Position numbers and translations under genes: made by a program. Positions 35,143 to 44,220 of a DNA stretch of 64,000 bases are shown piece by piece (positions within the stretch are counted from its first letter, which is position 1; each line of letters starts with the position of its first letter). A model generated the notes under the pieces. That model ran no database searches and had not been told where the DNA came from. It worked only from the letters and a program-made list of their open reading frames with translations. Source of the DNA: Candidatus Sulfopaludibacter sp. SbA3 (lineage in GTDB: Bacteria; Acidobacteriota; Terriglobia; Bryobacterales; Bryobacteraceae); NCBI GenBank assembly GCA_945893365.1, contig CAMDED010000010.1:1-64000 (forward strand), read 5' to 3'.

Positions 35143-36060
35143 ATGTCTCGACTTTCAAAAACGCTTGTTTTCGCCGCGCTGTGCGCCGCCGCTTCGGCCC
35201 AGACGAAGAAGCCGTCCGCGCTCGACAAGGCTTCGCTTGAGGCCTACGTGCGGCACCTTTTCGTCTGGGGACCGCAGATCAAAGTCGACATAAAGGATCC
35301 CGTCCCGTCCGCGCTTGCCGGCCTGATGGAGGTGCGTCTCCGCGCCTCGTCCGGCGCCGCAAGCCAGGACGAGTTGTTCTACGTTTCAAGGGACGGCCGG
35401 CACTTTGTGCGCGGCGCGATTTTCAACGTCGCGCAAAATCCGTTCAAAGCCGATATCGAAAAGCTGAAAACTCAATCTCAGCCGAGCATCGGCACGCCGG
35501 GCGCGCCGGCCGTCGTCGTGGTCTTCAGCGATTTTCAATGCAGCTATTGCAGGGAAGAGGCGAAGATGCTTCGTGCGAACCTCATCAGCTCCTATCCGAA
35601 AGAGGTGCGCCTGTACTTCAAGGATTTTCCGCTCGAGCAGATTCATCCCTGGGCCAAGCCGGCCGCGATGGCGGGCCGCTGCATCTTCAAACTCAACCCC
35701 GAGGCCTTCTGGGACTACCACGATTGGATCTTCGAGCATCAGGCCGAAATCAAGCCGGAGAACCTAAAGGATAAGATTCTGGAATTCGCCAAGACGAAGA
35801 CGATCGACGCCCTTCAGCTCTCGCGCTGCATCGACACGAAAGCCACCGAAGCGGAGGTGAACCAATCGATCGAAGAAGCGCGATCTCTAAACGTCGCCTC
35901 AACCCCCACGCTTTTCGTCAACGGGAGGCGGCTCGAAGGCCAGCGGAGTTGGCCGGACCTCCGCCGCGTGATCGATTTCGAGATCGAATACCAGAAGACC
36001 GCCAAGAACGCCGGCGAAGACTGTGGTTGCGCCGTGGAACTGCCATCCCTGGTTAAATAA
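35143..36060 (+). CDS. DsbA-like thioredoxin-fold exported protein
   Basis: This 305-residue protein starts at ATG 35143 with a signal peptide ending near AAASAQ. An N-terminal extension of about 90 residues precedes a DsbA-like thioredoxin domain. The redox motif is C133-S-Y-C136 in VVVFSDFQCSYCREEA, and the cis-Pro loop is SLNVASTPTLFVNGRRLEG. An alpha-helical insertion (KPAAMAGRCIFKLNPEAFW) is typical of DsbA/DsbG and BdbD relatives. It probably makes or repairs disulfides in the periplasm. A final Cys pair (DCGCAVELPSLVK) is unusual. The longer frame to 34381 is only antisense-frame noise inside uxaA. Confidence 0.87.
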   Translation: MSRLSKTLVFAALCAAASAQTKKPSALDKASLEAYVRHLFVWGPQIKVDIKDPVPSALAGLMEVRLRASSGAASQDELFYVSRDGRHFVRGAIFNVAQNPFKADIEKLKTQSQPSIGTPGAPAVVVVFSDFQCSYCREEAKMLRANLISSYPKEVRLYFKDFPLEQIHPWAKPAAMAGRCIFKLNPEAFWDYHDWIFEHQAEIKPENLKDKILEFAKTKTIDALQLSRCIDTKATEAEVNQSIEEARSLNVASTPTLFVNGRRLEGQRSWPDLRRVIDFEIEYQKTAKNAGEDCGCAVELPSLVK

Positions 36061-36098
36061 GAGAACGGTCAAATAAGAGAACGGTTAAATAGGCTAAC
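36051..36098 (+). repeat. 16-base tandem repeat, three units, in the dsbA-M28 spacer
   Basis: Three adjacent units read GGTTAAATAAGAGAAC, GGTCAAATAAGAGAAC and GGTTAAATAGGCTAAC. The first unit contains the stop codon of the DsbA-like gene and the last ends one base before the ATG of the peptidase gene. Confidence 0.85.
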
Positions 36099-36099
36099 A

Positions 36100-37938
36100 A
36101 TGCGCATCTGGTTCGTACTCCTTTCCGCCCTCGCCGCGTTCGCGGCGACGGTCCCCACTCCCGCGCTCGATCCGCATCGTTTTCTCGAGGACGTCAAGTT
36201 TCTTGCGTCCGAGAATATGAAAGGCCGCGCCACCGGAAGTCCCGAGTTGGAGAAAGCAGCCGCCTACATCGCGAAGCAGTTCAAGGCCGCGGGCCTCCAC
36301 CCGATCGACGGGAAGAGTTTTTACCAGCCATTCTCCGTTACCACGAATGCGAAGCTGGGCCCTTCGAACCGCTTCGAGTACGTGGAGGCCGGCAAGACCT
36401 CGACGCTCAAGTTCGAAGAGGATTTTCTTCCATTCAACTTCTCCGCGCATGCCAAACTTACCGGAGGCGTAGTCTTTGCCGGCTACGGCATCACAGCAAA
36501 GGAATATAGCTACGACGACTACGAAGGCCTCGACGTCAAGGACAAAATCGTCCTGATCCTCCGGCACGAGCCACAAGAATACGACGAAAAGAGCGTTTTT
36601 GCCGGTAAGGTCTATACCGAGCACGCTCAGTTCTCGAGCAAAGCCACCAACGCCAAGCAGCATGGCGCGCGAGGCGTGATCCTTATCAACGACCGCGCGA
36701 ATCATCGCGGCGACACCGACACGATGGAGAAATTCGGCCGCGCCGCCGGCCCCGGAGACGCCGGAATTCCCTTCGTTCAGATCAAAGCCGATACCGCCGA
36801 ACGCTGGATCGCCGAAGCCGGCAGGAATCTCGAGGAAGTCCAGGCGGCAATCGACAAGGACCTTCGCCCTCAGTCCTTCCCTCTTCCAGCTTCCATTCAG
36901 ATCCACGCCAATATCGACGTCGAACGCGCCGTGAGAACCGTGCACAATGTTGCCGGATACATTCCCGGCGAGACGAAGGAGTACATCGTCATCGGCGCGC
37001 ACTACGATCACCTCGGGCTCGGCGAACAGTTTTCCATGGCGCCCTCGATGTCCGGAACCATTCACCCCGGAGCCGACGACAACGCATCCGGAGCCTCCGG
37101 CGTCATCGAGCTGGCGCGCTACCTGGCCCGCCAGCCGAAACAGAAACGCGGCATTTTGTTCATGACTTTCGCCGGCGAGGAGTTGGGCCTGCTCGGTTCG
37201 AGTTATTTCGTCAATCACCCCACGTTTCCTCTCGATCAAGCCGCGGCCATGCTGAACATGGACATGATCGGCCGGATCCGCGACGGCAAGGTCTACGTGG
37301 GCGGCGTTGGCACGGGCGCGAGTTTCAGGTCGATGCTCGGGCCCATCATGGCCCGGCACGCGCTCAAGGTCGACTTCTCGGACACCACCGGCTACGGGTC
37401 GAGCGACCATACTTCCTTCACGACGCGCCAGGTCCCCGTGCTGTTCTTTTTCTCGGGCCTCCACGGCGACTACCACAAGCCGACCGATACCTGGGACAAG
37501 ATCGACGCGCCCGAATCCGCCAAGCTCCTGGGTTTTATCGCCGACATCGCACTGAACCTCACTTCCAGCGCGACGGAAAAGCCGCTCTTCGTGCGGGTCA
37601 AGCCTCCGGCGGGAGCGCATAACGCGAACGTAGCCGGTTCCTCCGCGGCTGGAACTTCAAGCGGCTCGGGCTATGGACCTTATTTCGGCAGCATCCCGGA
37701 TTTCGGGGAAATCCCAAATGGGGTGAAGTTCGCCGATGTTCGCGAAGGATCGCCTGCCGCGATCGCCGGTCTCCGCGCCGGGGACATCATGACTGAGTTC
37801 GACTCAAAAAAGATCCAAAATCTCTACGACTTCACCTATGCCCTGCGGCAGAAAAAGCCGGGGGACGAAGTCGAAGTGAAAGTGATTCGCGGCTCCGAAA
37901 CGATTACCGCAAAAGTGACGCTGACTCAAAGGAAATGA
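36100..37938 (+). CDS. Exported M28 family zinc peptidase with PA insert and C-terminal PDZ domain
   Basis: This 612-residue protein has a signal peptide (RIWFVLLSALAAFAATV) and a PA-type insert near residues 115-260. The M28 di-zinc centre follows: VIGAHYDHLGLG (His near residue 301), GADDNASGASGV (bridging Asp), FAGEELGLLGS (catalytic Glu), MLNMDMIG (Asp) and SGLHGDYHKPTD (His). Residues about 530-612 form a PDZ domain with VREGSPAAIAGLRAGDI. The family are aminopeptidases or carboxypeptidases. It precedes an oligopeptide transporter gene, so degradation of external peptides followed by uptake is plausible (inference). Confidence 0.9.
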   Translation: MRIWFVLLSALAAFAATVPTPALDPHRFLEDVKFLASENMKGRATGSPELEKAAAYIAKQFKAAGLHPIDGKSFYQPFSVTTNAKLGPSNRFEYVEAGKTSTLKFEEDFLPFNFSAHAKLTGGVVFAGYGITAKEYSYDDYEGLDVKDKIVLILRHEPQEYDEKSVFAGKVYTEHAQFSSKATNAKQHGARGVILINDRANHRGDTDTMEKFGRAAGPGDAGIPFVQIKADTAERWIAEAGRNLEEVQAAIDKDLRPQSFPLPASIQIHANIDVERAVRTVHNVAGYIPGETKEYIVIGAHYDHLGLGEQFSMAPSMSGTIHPGADDNASGASGVIELARYLARQPKQKRGILFMTFAGEELGLLGSSYFVNHPTFPLDQAAAMLNMDMIGRIRDGKVYVGGVGTGASFRSMLGPIMARHALKVDFSDTTGYGSSDHTSFTTRQVPVLFFFSGLHGDYHKPTDTWDKIDAPESAKLLGFIADIALNLTSSATEKPLFVRVKPPAGAHNANVAGSSAAGTSSGSGYGPYFGSIPDFGEIPNGVKFADVREGSPAAIAGLRAGDIMTEFDSKKIQNLYDFTYALRQKKPGDEVEVKVIRGSETITAKVTLTQRK

Positions 37939-38053
37939 CGTCCACCGCGGCAACTCGGGCGCGCGAGGGCCTCACCTGCCCGTCTCTCCCAACGAACCTG
38001 GCCGTCTCCTCGCGGTGCTTCGAAGCCTGATCCGGTAAGCCGGTTTCCCCTGA

Positions 38054-40054
38054 ATGCCCGCCAAATCGCCCCCTGAGATGACCGTGAAGGCCGTGGCTCT
38101 CGGCCTTCTTCTTGCTCTTGTTTTCGGAGCGGCGAATGCATACCTTGGCATGAAAGCCGGTCAAACCGTAGCCGCGACGATTCCCGCGGCAGTCATCGCG
38201 ATCGCCCTGTTCCGTCTTCCCGCGATGCGTGGCGGAGTCCTTGAACAGAATATCGCGCGCACCGCGGCATCGGTTGGCGAAGCTCTCGTTTCGGGGGCCA
38301 TCTTCACGATTCCCGCGTTCGTGATGGTTGAAATTAACGGCGTGCGCCTCTGGACCGGACTCCGCGAGCATTACTGGCAAGCCTGCCTGATTCTTCTCGT
38401 CGGCGGCTTGCTCGGAATCTTTTACATCATTGTTCTTCGCCGTCCACTCGTCACCGAACCCGGTCTTCCGTGGCCCGAAAGCGTGGCAAGCGCGGAAATC
38501 GTCAAAGCCGGAGAACAAGGCAGCGATGCCCCTAAATACGTTTTCGGGGCCATGGCGTTCGGCGGCCTTATCCAGGTTCTCAAGAGCGATAAGGGGATTC
38601 AGATATTCCGGGAGTACATCGACGGCTTTCTCCCATTTCCGCGATCCGTCATACAGCACTTCAACCTGCGGCGCGAGCCGACCGCCGCTATCTCGCACCT
38701 CGGCGGCGTCGCCTGGTCCACGCCCGCATTGTCGCCTGCGCTAATGGGGATCGGCTATATTATCGGTCCCCGTCTTGCTTCGATCAACGTGGCCGGCGGG
38801 ATCGTCGCATGGTGGATGCTGATTCCTTTGCTGCTCTTCTTCGATCCGGATCTTCCCGTCCGGCTGGGCGGACCGGCAGTGGCCACGCCGGACGTCCTCG
38901 CCTTTACCGTCTGGTACAACGTCGTTCGTCCGATCGCGGTCGGAGCCATGCTCGTCGCCGCCTGCCATACGCTTTTCTCCATGCGCCACTCGATTGCGAA
39001 GTCGCTCAAGGGCGCAATGGCCGCCTCGGCCTCAGCCTCAGCTTCATCCGGCGGTCCAGTCGAAACGCCCCGCACCGAGCGGGACATCCCCATCCGTTGG
39101 TGGATCTTCGGAACGGCTTCGCTCACCGCCGCTACGCTCGCGCTCTACTTCGCCTTCACGGGAAACTGGACGGCGGCCATCGTCGCCACCATCGTCATGA
39201 CCATCACCGGATTTCTGCTCTCAGCCGTGGGCGGCTATCTGGTTGGATTGGTGGGAAGCTCGAACCAGCCGCTTTCCGGCCTCACGGTATCCGCGCTTGT
39301 CATCTCCGCGCTAGTCATGGTCGCCATCGGAGCCACCGGCCCGTCCGGTGTGATGGCGGTGCTCGGCGTCGCTTCCATCGTCTCGCTCGCCTGCTCCGTT
39401 TCCGGTTCTCTCATCCAGGATCTCAAGGCGGGACACCTCCTTGGCGGCACGCCGTGGAAGATGCAGATCGTTGAAATGCTCGCCGTCGTCGTGCTTTCGC
39501 TTTTCCTGATGCTGCCGATCATCGCGCTCGATGAAGCCAATCGCGCCACCGGCGGCATTGGCGGCCGCGCGCTTCCGGCTCCCCAGGCCGGCTTGATGGC
39601 CCAGCTCGCCAAAGGGATCGTCGGCGGCCAGATGGCATGGGGCCTTATCGGGGCTGGAGCCGCCTTCGCCGTCGCGCTCCTGCTCTGCGGCGCCCGCGCC
39701 CCCATGCTGATCGCCGTCGGAATGTATCTCCCCTTTGACACCACGTCTTCCATCTTTATCGGCGGCGTGCTGAAATGGCTCGTCGATCTTCGCTCGGCGC
39801 GGCTCAGTCCGGAGCGTAAGATCGCGGTCGAAGAGAAAGGAACCCTCCTCGCCTCCGGCCTCATCGCGGGCGAGGCTGTTGTGGGGATTCTCCTCGCCGT
39901 CACTTTCGTCGCCGGGCTCAGCTCCATCACGCACCTTTTCACGGGTTCGGACGAATTCAGCTTCTTCGCCCAGTGGGGCGGATGGCTTTCGCTCGTTGCC
40001 TTCGCCGCAATCGGTTGGATCCTTGTGCGAATTCCCACCGGAAGTGAGCTATAA
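38054..40054 (+). CDS. OPT family oligopeptide transporter
   Basis: This 666-residue membrane protein has about 14-16 hydrophobic segments and the OPT family signatures. The N-terminal VFGAANAYLGMKAGQTVAAT is followed by PAAVIAIALFRLPAMRGGVL and NIARTAASVGEALVSGAIFT. It imports oligopeptides or metal-chelate complexes using the proton gradient. It follows the M28 peptidase gene after 115 bases on the same strand. The sugar isomerase gene after it starts 9 bases downstream, so the genes are likely co-transcribed. Confidence 0.9.
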   Translation: MPAKSPPEMTVKAVALGLLLALVFGAANAYLGMKAGQTVAATIPAAVIAIALFRLPAMRGGVLEQNIARTAASVGEALVSGAIFTIPAFVMVEINGVRLWTGLREHYWQACLILLVGGLLGIFYIIVLRRPLVTEPGLPWPESVASAEIVKAGEQGSDAPKYVFGAMAFGGLIQVLKSDKGIQIFREYIDGFLPFPRSVIQHFNLRREPTAAISHLGGVAWSTPALSPALMGIGYIIGPRLASINVAGGIVAWWMLIPLLLFFDPDLPVRLGGPAVATPDVLAFTVWYNVVRPIAVGAMLVAACHTLFSMRHSIAKSLKGAMAASASASASSGGPVETPRTERDIPIRWWIFGTASLTAATLALYFAFTGNWTAAIVATIVMTITGFLLSAVGGYLVGLVGSSNQPLSGLTVSALVISALVMVAIGATGPSGVMAVLGVASIVSLACSVSGSLIQDLKAGHLLGGTPWKMQIVEMLAVVVLSLFLMLPIIALDEANRATGGIGGRALPAPQAGLMAQLAKGIVGGQMAWGLIGAGAAFAVALLLCGARAPMLIAVGMYLPFDTTSSIFIGGVLKWLVDLRSARLSPERKIAVEEKGTLLASGLIAGEAVVGILLAVTFVAGLSSITHLFTGSDEFSFFAQWGGWLSLVAFAAIGWILVRIPTGSEL

Positions 40055-40063
40055 CAATCGTTG

Positions 40064-41143
40064 ATGCCAATCTCCCGACGGAACTTCATGCTTTCAACCG
40101 CCGCCCTCGCCGCACCCGCTGCCGCACCGGCCCAGATCCGCCTCGGCTTCGACTCCTATTCCATCCGCGCCTTCAAGTGGAAGGCCATCCAACTCCTCGA
40201 CTACACGGCTTCGCAGAAGCTCGACACGATCCAGCTTTCGAGCCTCGACGATTACGAAAGCTTCGAGCCCGCCTACCTGCAACAAGTAAAGGATCGCGCC
40301 GCGCGCCTTGGCATCTCGATCGACGGTGGGATCGGCTGCATCTGCCCCACGGCGAATCAATGGAACAACCGCAACGGATCGCCGGAAGAGTACATCCTCA
40401 AAGGGCTACGCGTCGCGAAGGCCGTGGGAGCCTCCTCCATGCGCTGTTTCCTCGGCAACTCGAACGACCGCACGGTCAACGGTCCCATCGAGAAGCATAT
40501 GGAAAAGACAATCGCGGTTTTCCGCTCGGTGCGTACTCGCGCCCTTGAAACCGGAGTCGCGATCGCTCTTGAGAACCACTCGGGCGACATGCAGGCGCGC
40601 GAGGTTCGAACCATTATCGAAGAGTCCGGCAAAGAGTTCGTCGGCTCCTGTCTCGATACCGGCAATCCCATGCAGGTGATGGAAGACCCTCTGGTGACGC
40701 TCGAAGTCCTCGCGCCCTACGTCGTCACGACGCACATCCGCGATTCCGCTATCTTCGAACATCCGCGTGGAGCGGCCTACCAGTGGGTCGCGCTCGGCGA
40801 CGGCTCGGTCGATTTCAAACGTTTCGTCTCACTCTATCGCCAGCTTTGCCCAAGCGCCGCCATGCAACTCGAAATCATCACCGGCCGTCCGCCACAGGTG
40901 TTGCCGTACCTCGAAGCCGGTCACTGGAAGGCCTTCAAGAATGCGAACGCAGCCGAGTTCGCCCGTTTCGTCGCGCTCGCGAAGAACGGCCACCCGTTCA
41001 TGGGAACCATGGTCATCGGCGGCGCCGGCAAACAGCCGCCTCAAGTGGAAGCAGCGCTTCAGGAGCAGCAGCGAACCGATCTGGAGCGCAGCTTCGAATA
41101 CGCCAAGAAGCACCTGGACGTAGGCGTGCGCTGGAGAGCCTAA
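40064..41143 (+). CDS. Tat-exported sugar phosphate isomerase/epimerase family protein (TIM barrel)
   Basis: This 359-residue protein begins with a twin-arginine leader (SRRNFMLSTAALAAPAAAPA). An AP-endonuclease-2/xylose isomerase-like TIM barrel follows: IRLGFDSYSIRAFKWKAIQL, DTIQLSSLDDYE, VAIALENHSGDMQAREVR (metal Glu), GSCLDTGNPM (Asp) and VTTHIRDSAIF (His). The metal-binding pattern fits sugar isomerases or epimerases and inosose dehydratases. I start at ATG 40064 rather than TTG 40061. Such exported TIM-barrel proteins are frequent in Acidobacteriota and Planctomycetota, where the substrate usually remains unknown. Confidence 0.85.
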   Translation: MPISRRNFMLSTAALAAPAAAPAQIRLGFDSYSIRAFKWKAIQLLDYTASQKLDTIQLSSLDDYESFEPAYLQQVKDRAARLGISIDGGIGCICPTANQWNNRNGSPEEYILKGLRVAKAVGASSMRCFLGNSNDRTVNGPIEKHMEKTIAVFRSVRTRALETGVAIALENHSGDMQAREVRTIIEESGKEFVGSCLDTGNPMQVMEDPLVTLEVLAPYVVTTHIRDSAIFEHPRGAAYQWVALGDGSVDFKRFVSLYRQLCPSAAMQLEIITGRPPQVLPYLEAGHWKAFKNANAAEFARFVALAKNGHPFMGTMVIGGAGKQPPQVEAALQEQQRTDLERSFEYAKKHLDVGVRWRA

Positions 41144-41146
41144 CCC

Positions 41147-41291
41147 GAGAGCTAAGGACTGAAATGAAACAACTGTTGCAATCGCCAGCCGGTGGGGCAG
41201 CCGATCGTCTTTCGTCGCCTGCCTTCTGCCGCGCCTGTAGCGGGCCGCGAACGACGATGGCCTGCCCGGTTATTTCCTGACGAGAGCTAAG
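41147..41291. repeat. Direct repeat GAGAGCTAAG flanking the palindromic element
   Basis: The 10 bases GAGAGCTAAG occur at 41147-41156 and again at 41282-41291. They bound a 125-base segment that contains the palindromic element at 41191-41270. This looks like a target-site duplication or a micro-duplication around an inserted segment. Confidence 0.5.
41191..41270. repeat. Palindromic repeat element, copy 1
   Basis: An imperfect inverted repeat of about 80 bases starts GGTGGGGCAGCCGATCGTC and ends ACGACGATGGCCTGCCCGGT; the arms are about 30 bases long. The copy at 60957-61033 has the same start, arms and length. It could act as a terminator-like or REP-like transcript hairpin. Confidence 0.7.
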
Positions 41292-41308
41292 ATCGAGAGA
41301 ATGACACG

Positions 41309-42565
41309 ATGACCCCGAAACCCACACCCAACCGCTGGCGCTACGCCGTTGCAGGCTTAATCATGCAACTCTGCCTCGGCGTGATCTACTCCTGGTCTGT
41401 CTTCAGGGGTCCTCTAGCAACGCTCCACGGCTGGTCGAAGTCGGATACGATCGCGCCCTATCGTTACTCGCTCCTCTTCTTCACGTTCGGCATGATCGCC
41501 GCCGGCCTCTGGCAGGACCGCAAAGGCCCGAGGCTGGTCGGGAGCGTCGGCGGCATTCTGCTTGGCGCCGGTTGCCTGCTCGCCGCGTTCATCGGCGATA
41601 CCAAAACCGGGCTCATCTTTTCCTACGGCGTCGTCGCGGGCGTGGGCGTCGGATTCGCCTACGTCACACCCATCGCCACATGTATCAAATGGTTCCCGGA
41701 TAAGCGTGGCTTCATCGTCGGCCTCTCCGTCATGGGCTTTGGAGTCGGCTCGCTCATTTTCGCTCCTCTTCTCGAAGCCCTGATGGGGCACGACCCCTCC
41801 CAACTGTCCGTAACCATTCCGCGCACCTTTCTCATCATGTCGGGGATTTTCTTCGTCTGTGTCGTGGGAGCCGCTCAGTTCTACGAGATTCCGCCGCCGG
41901 GGTGGAAACCAGCCGGATGGAATCCGCCGGCGGGCACGGTGGGGGCAAAGGTGGAATACCCTCCCGCCGAGATGCTACGCACGCCGCAGTTCTATATGCT
42001 ATGGCTCACCTTCTTCTTCGGCACATCGGTCGGGCTCACGGCCATCGGCGAAGCCACTCCGATCATCCAGGAGTTGGCAAAGCGCGATGCGGTCATGAGT
42101 GGTGGCGCGGCGCTTGGCATCATGTCGGTCTGCAACGGACTCGGCCGCCTCGGATGGGGTAGCCTGTCCGACAAAACCGGCCGGAATATCGCCACGGTGC
42201 TGATGTGTTGCGTCTCCATGGTCGCCTGCGTCTTTTTCCTTCGCGGACCGGAAACCTTCTGGCAGGCGCTTATCGGTCTCTGCCTCGCCGGCTTCGGTTA
42301 CGGCGGCTATCTCGCGCTCATGCCGTCCTTCACGGCCGACTACTTCGGACCGAAGAACGTAGGCGCTAACTATGGAATCGTCTTCTCCGCCTGGGGCCTC
42401 TGCGGCTTTATCGTTCCCGGCTATTTCGCCGGTATCATGGACAAAGCGAAGCAAGCCGGTAGTCTGGCGGCGGGCTACAACGAAGTCTATTTCACGCTGG
42501 CCGGTCTTGCGGCGATCGGTGCGATCCTCGCGTACGCCGCGCGGCGGCCGCGCGCGTTCCTGTGA
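41309..42565 (+). CDS. OFA (oxalate/formate antiporter-type) MFS transporter
   Basis: This 418-residue protein has about 12 transmembrane segments and the OFA subfamily signature near the start: AGLIMQLCLGVIYSWSVFR. It also has a KGPRLVGSVGGILLGAGCLL loop and GWGSLSDKTGRNIATVLMCC in the second half. OFA members exchange or import small carboxylates such as oxalate, formate or lactate. The exact substrate cannot be inferred. It follows the sugar isomerase gene at 165 bases, with a palindromic element in the spacer. The PPK2 gene starts 24 bases after its stop. Confidence 0.88.
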   Translation: MTPKPTPNRWRYAVAGLIMQLCLGVIYSWSVFRGPLATLHGWSKSDTIAPYRYSLLFFTFGMIAAGLWQDRKGPRLVGSVGGILLGAGCLLAAFIGDTKTGLIFSYGVVAGVGVGFAYVTPIATCIKWFPDKRGFIVGLSVMGFGVGSLIFAPLLEALMGHDPSQLSVTIPRTFLIMSGIFFVCVVGAAQFYEIPPPGWKPAGWNPPAGTVGAKVEYPPAEMLRTPQFYMLWLTFFFGTSVGLTAIGEATPIIQELAKRDAVMSGGAALGIMSVCNGLGRLGWGSLSDKTGRNIATVLMCCVSMVACVFFLRGPETFWQALIGLCLAGFGYGGYLALMPSFTADYFGPKNVGANYGIVFSAWGLCGFIVPGYFAGIMDKAKQAGSLAAGYNEVYFTLAGLAAIGAILAYAARRPRAFL

Positions 42566-42588
42566 AGTAGCCGCGGGTTTGGGATTCA

Positions 42589-43383
42589 GTGCTCGAAAAA
42601 GTCAATCTCGACAAGAAGCTCTCGCACAAGAATTACAAGCTTGTGCTGCGCGACCTGCAACGCCGCCTTTCGGAGCTTGAGAAAACATGCTGGGACCGCA
42701 AAATCGCTTCGATCGTCGTTTTCGAGGGCTGGGACGCCGCCGGCAAGGGCACGTCGATCGCGACGCTCACCGCACGCCTCGATCCGCGCGGATTCAAGCT
42801 TCATCCCATACACCCGCCCGGTCCCCACGAGCTGAACCGCCCTTGGCTCTATCGCTTCTGGCTGCGGACGCCGAACTACGGCGAGATGGCGATCTTCGAC
42901 CGAAGCTGGTACGGCCGCGTGCTCGCGGACCGCGTGGAAGGTCTCGTCTCCGAGCCGGAATGGCGCGCCGCCTACCGCGATATTCTTGAGTTTGAACGCA
43001 TGCTGGCCGACGATGGCGTCGTCATTGTGAAATTCTGGCTTCACATCGACAAGAAAGAGCAGAAGAAGCGATTCAAGGAGCTCTCCTCCGATCCGCTGAG
43101 AAACTGGCAAGTCACTCCCGAAGACTGGACGCGTCATCGCAAGTACGACCAATACCTTCTTGCCGCCGAAGAGATGCTGGAGCTTAGCGACTCCGACTAC
43201 GGCCCTTGGACCGTGATCGAAGCTACGTCGCGCTGGTACGCGCGAAGGAAGATTTTCGAAGTCCTGATTCGCGCCCTCGAAGCGCGCCTGGGCGGACTTG
43301 CGCCGCCGCACGTTCCGGCTAGCGTCGAAGACGAGCAGGAAGCCGAGCTGCGCGCCGCGATAGACGAGAACGAGGAAAAATAA
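42589..43383 (+). CDS. Polyphosphate kinase 2 family protein, first of a tandem pair
   Basis: This 264-residue protein starts at GTG 42589. It has the PPK2 P-loop VVFEGWDAAGKGTSIATL, the lid region RLDPRGFKLHPIHPP and the Walker B-like AIFDRSWYGRVLADRVE. PPK2 enzymes transfer phosphate between polyphosphate and nucleotides. It is followed after one base by a second, paralogous PPK2 gene. In class II PPK2 (polyphosphate:AMP phosphotransferase) two such domains are fused in one protein. The N-terminal domain of fused enzymes often lacks some catalytic residues, but here the P-loop Lys and Arg are present. Confidence 0.87.
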   Translation: MLEKVNLDKKLSHKNYKLVLRDLQRRLSELEKTCWDRKIASIVVFEGWDAAGKGTSIATLTARLDPRGFKLHPIHPPGPHELNRPWLYRFWLRTPNYGEMAIFDRSWYGRVLADRVEGLVSEPEWRAAYRDILEFERMLADDGVVIVKFWLHIDKKEQKKRFKELSSDPLRNWQVTPEDWTRHRKYDQYLLAAEEMLELSDSDYGPWTVIEATSRWYARRKIFEVLIRALEARLGGLAPPHVPASVEDEQEAELRAAIDENEEK

Positions 43384-43384
43384 A

Positions 43385-44152
43385 GTGCTGGACGCCATCG
43401 ACCTCTCGCTTTCACTCGACCGGAAAACCTACATCACCGAGCTCACCCGCCGCCAGGTCCAGCTTCGCGAGCTGTGCCATGAGGTCTACATGCAGAAGCG
43501 GTCGGTTGTGATCGTCTTCGAAGGGTGGGACGCGGCGGGGAAAGGGGGCAGCATCAAGCGCGCCACGGAGAAGATGGACCCGCGCGGCTACGTCGTCTAT
43601 CCGATCACCGCCCCGGCGGGCGAAGACAAGACTCACCATTATCTTTATCGCTTCTGGCGCCGTCTTCCCGAGGGCGGCCAGATCGCTTTATTCGACCGGA
43701 GTTGGTACGGCCGGATGCTGGTTGAGCGTGTCGAGGAGTTTTGCACGCCGGCGGAATGGAAGCGCAGTTTCAGGGAAATCAATTCCTTCGAACGCCAGTT
43801 GCGCGATGCCGGCGTCATCGTGATGAAGTTCTGGATTCACATCAGCCGCGACGAACAACTCCGCCGCTTCGAAGAGCGTCAGAGAGTTGGGTACAAGGCG
43901 TGGAAGCTTACGGACGAGGACTGGCGCAACCGTGAAAAGTGGAGCCTGTACGAGCAAGCCGTCGGCGACATGCTGCTAAAGACCAGCACGCTGACGGCTC
44001 CTTGGACGATCGTGGAAGGTAACGACAAGTATTGGGCGCGCGTAAAGGCGTTGAAGACGATGGTCGATGTCATATCGCGGGAAATGGACTACGAACCAGC
44101 CGACCCCGCATTAAAGTCCGGGAAGAAGAGGCGCGCAGCGAAGAAGCGTTAG
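43385..44152 (+). CDS. Polyphosphate kinase 2 family protein, second of a tandem pair
   Basis: This 255-residue protein starts at GTG 43385, one base after the stop of the first PPK2 gene. It has the P-loop IVFEGWDAAGKGGSIKRA, the lid segment KMDPRGYVVYPITAPAGEDK and Walker B ALFDRSWYGRMLVERVE. The C-terminus is strongly basic (GKKRRAAKKR). The two proteins align along their whole length, so they arose by duplication. Together they correspond to the two halves of a fused polyphosphate:AMP phosphotransferase and may form a heteromer (inference). It converges with the gene at 44221. Confidence 0.87.
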   Translation: MLDAIDLSLSLDRKTYITELTRRQVQLRELCHEVYMQKRSVVIVFEGWDAAGKGGSIKRATEKMDPRGYVVYPITAPAGEDKTHHYLYRFWRRLPEGGQIALFDRSWYGRMLVERVEEFCTPAEWKRSFREINSFERQLRDAGVIVMKFWIHISRDEQLRRFEERQRVGYKAWKLTDEDWRNREKWSLYEQAVGDMLLKTSTLTAPWTIVEGNDKYWARVKALKTMVDVISREMDYEPADPALKSGKKRRAAKKR

Positions 44153-44220
44153 ACGGTTCGCCCGGCTACGCATCATGGGCCGGGCGCGGCGAGCGACCTC
44201 GCGATCATTACCGTTCCTCG

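Noticed and set aside
44159-44186. Perfect 8-base stem CGCCCGGC / GCCGGGCG between convergent genes
   Set aside because: No T-run, and such stems are common by chance in GC-rich DNA.
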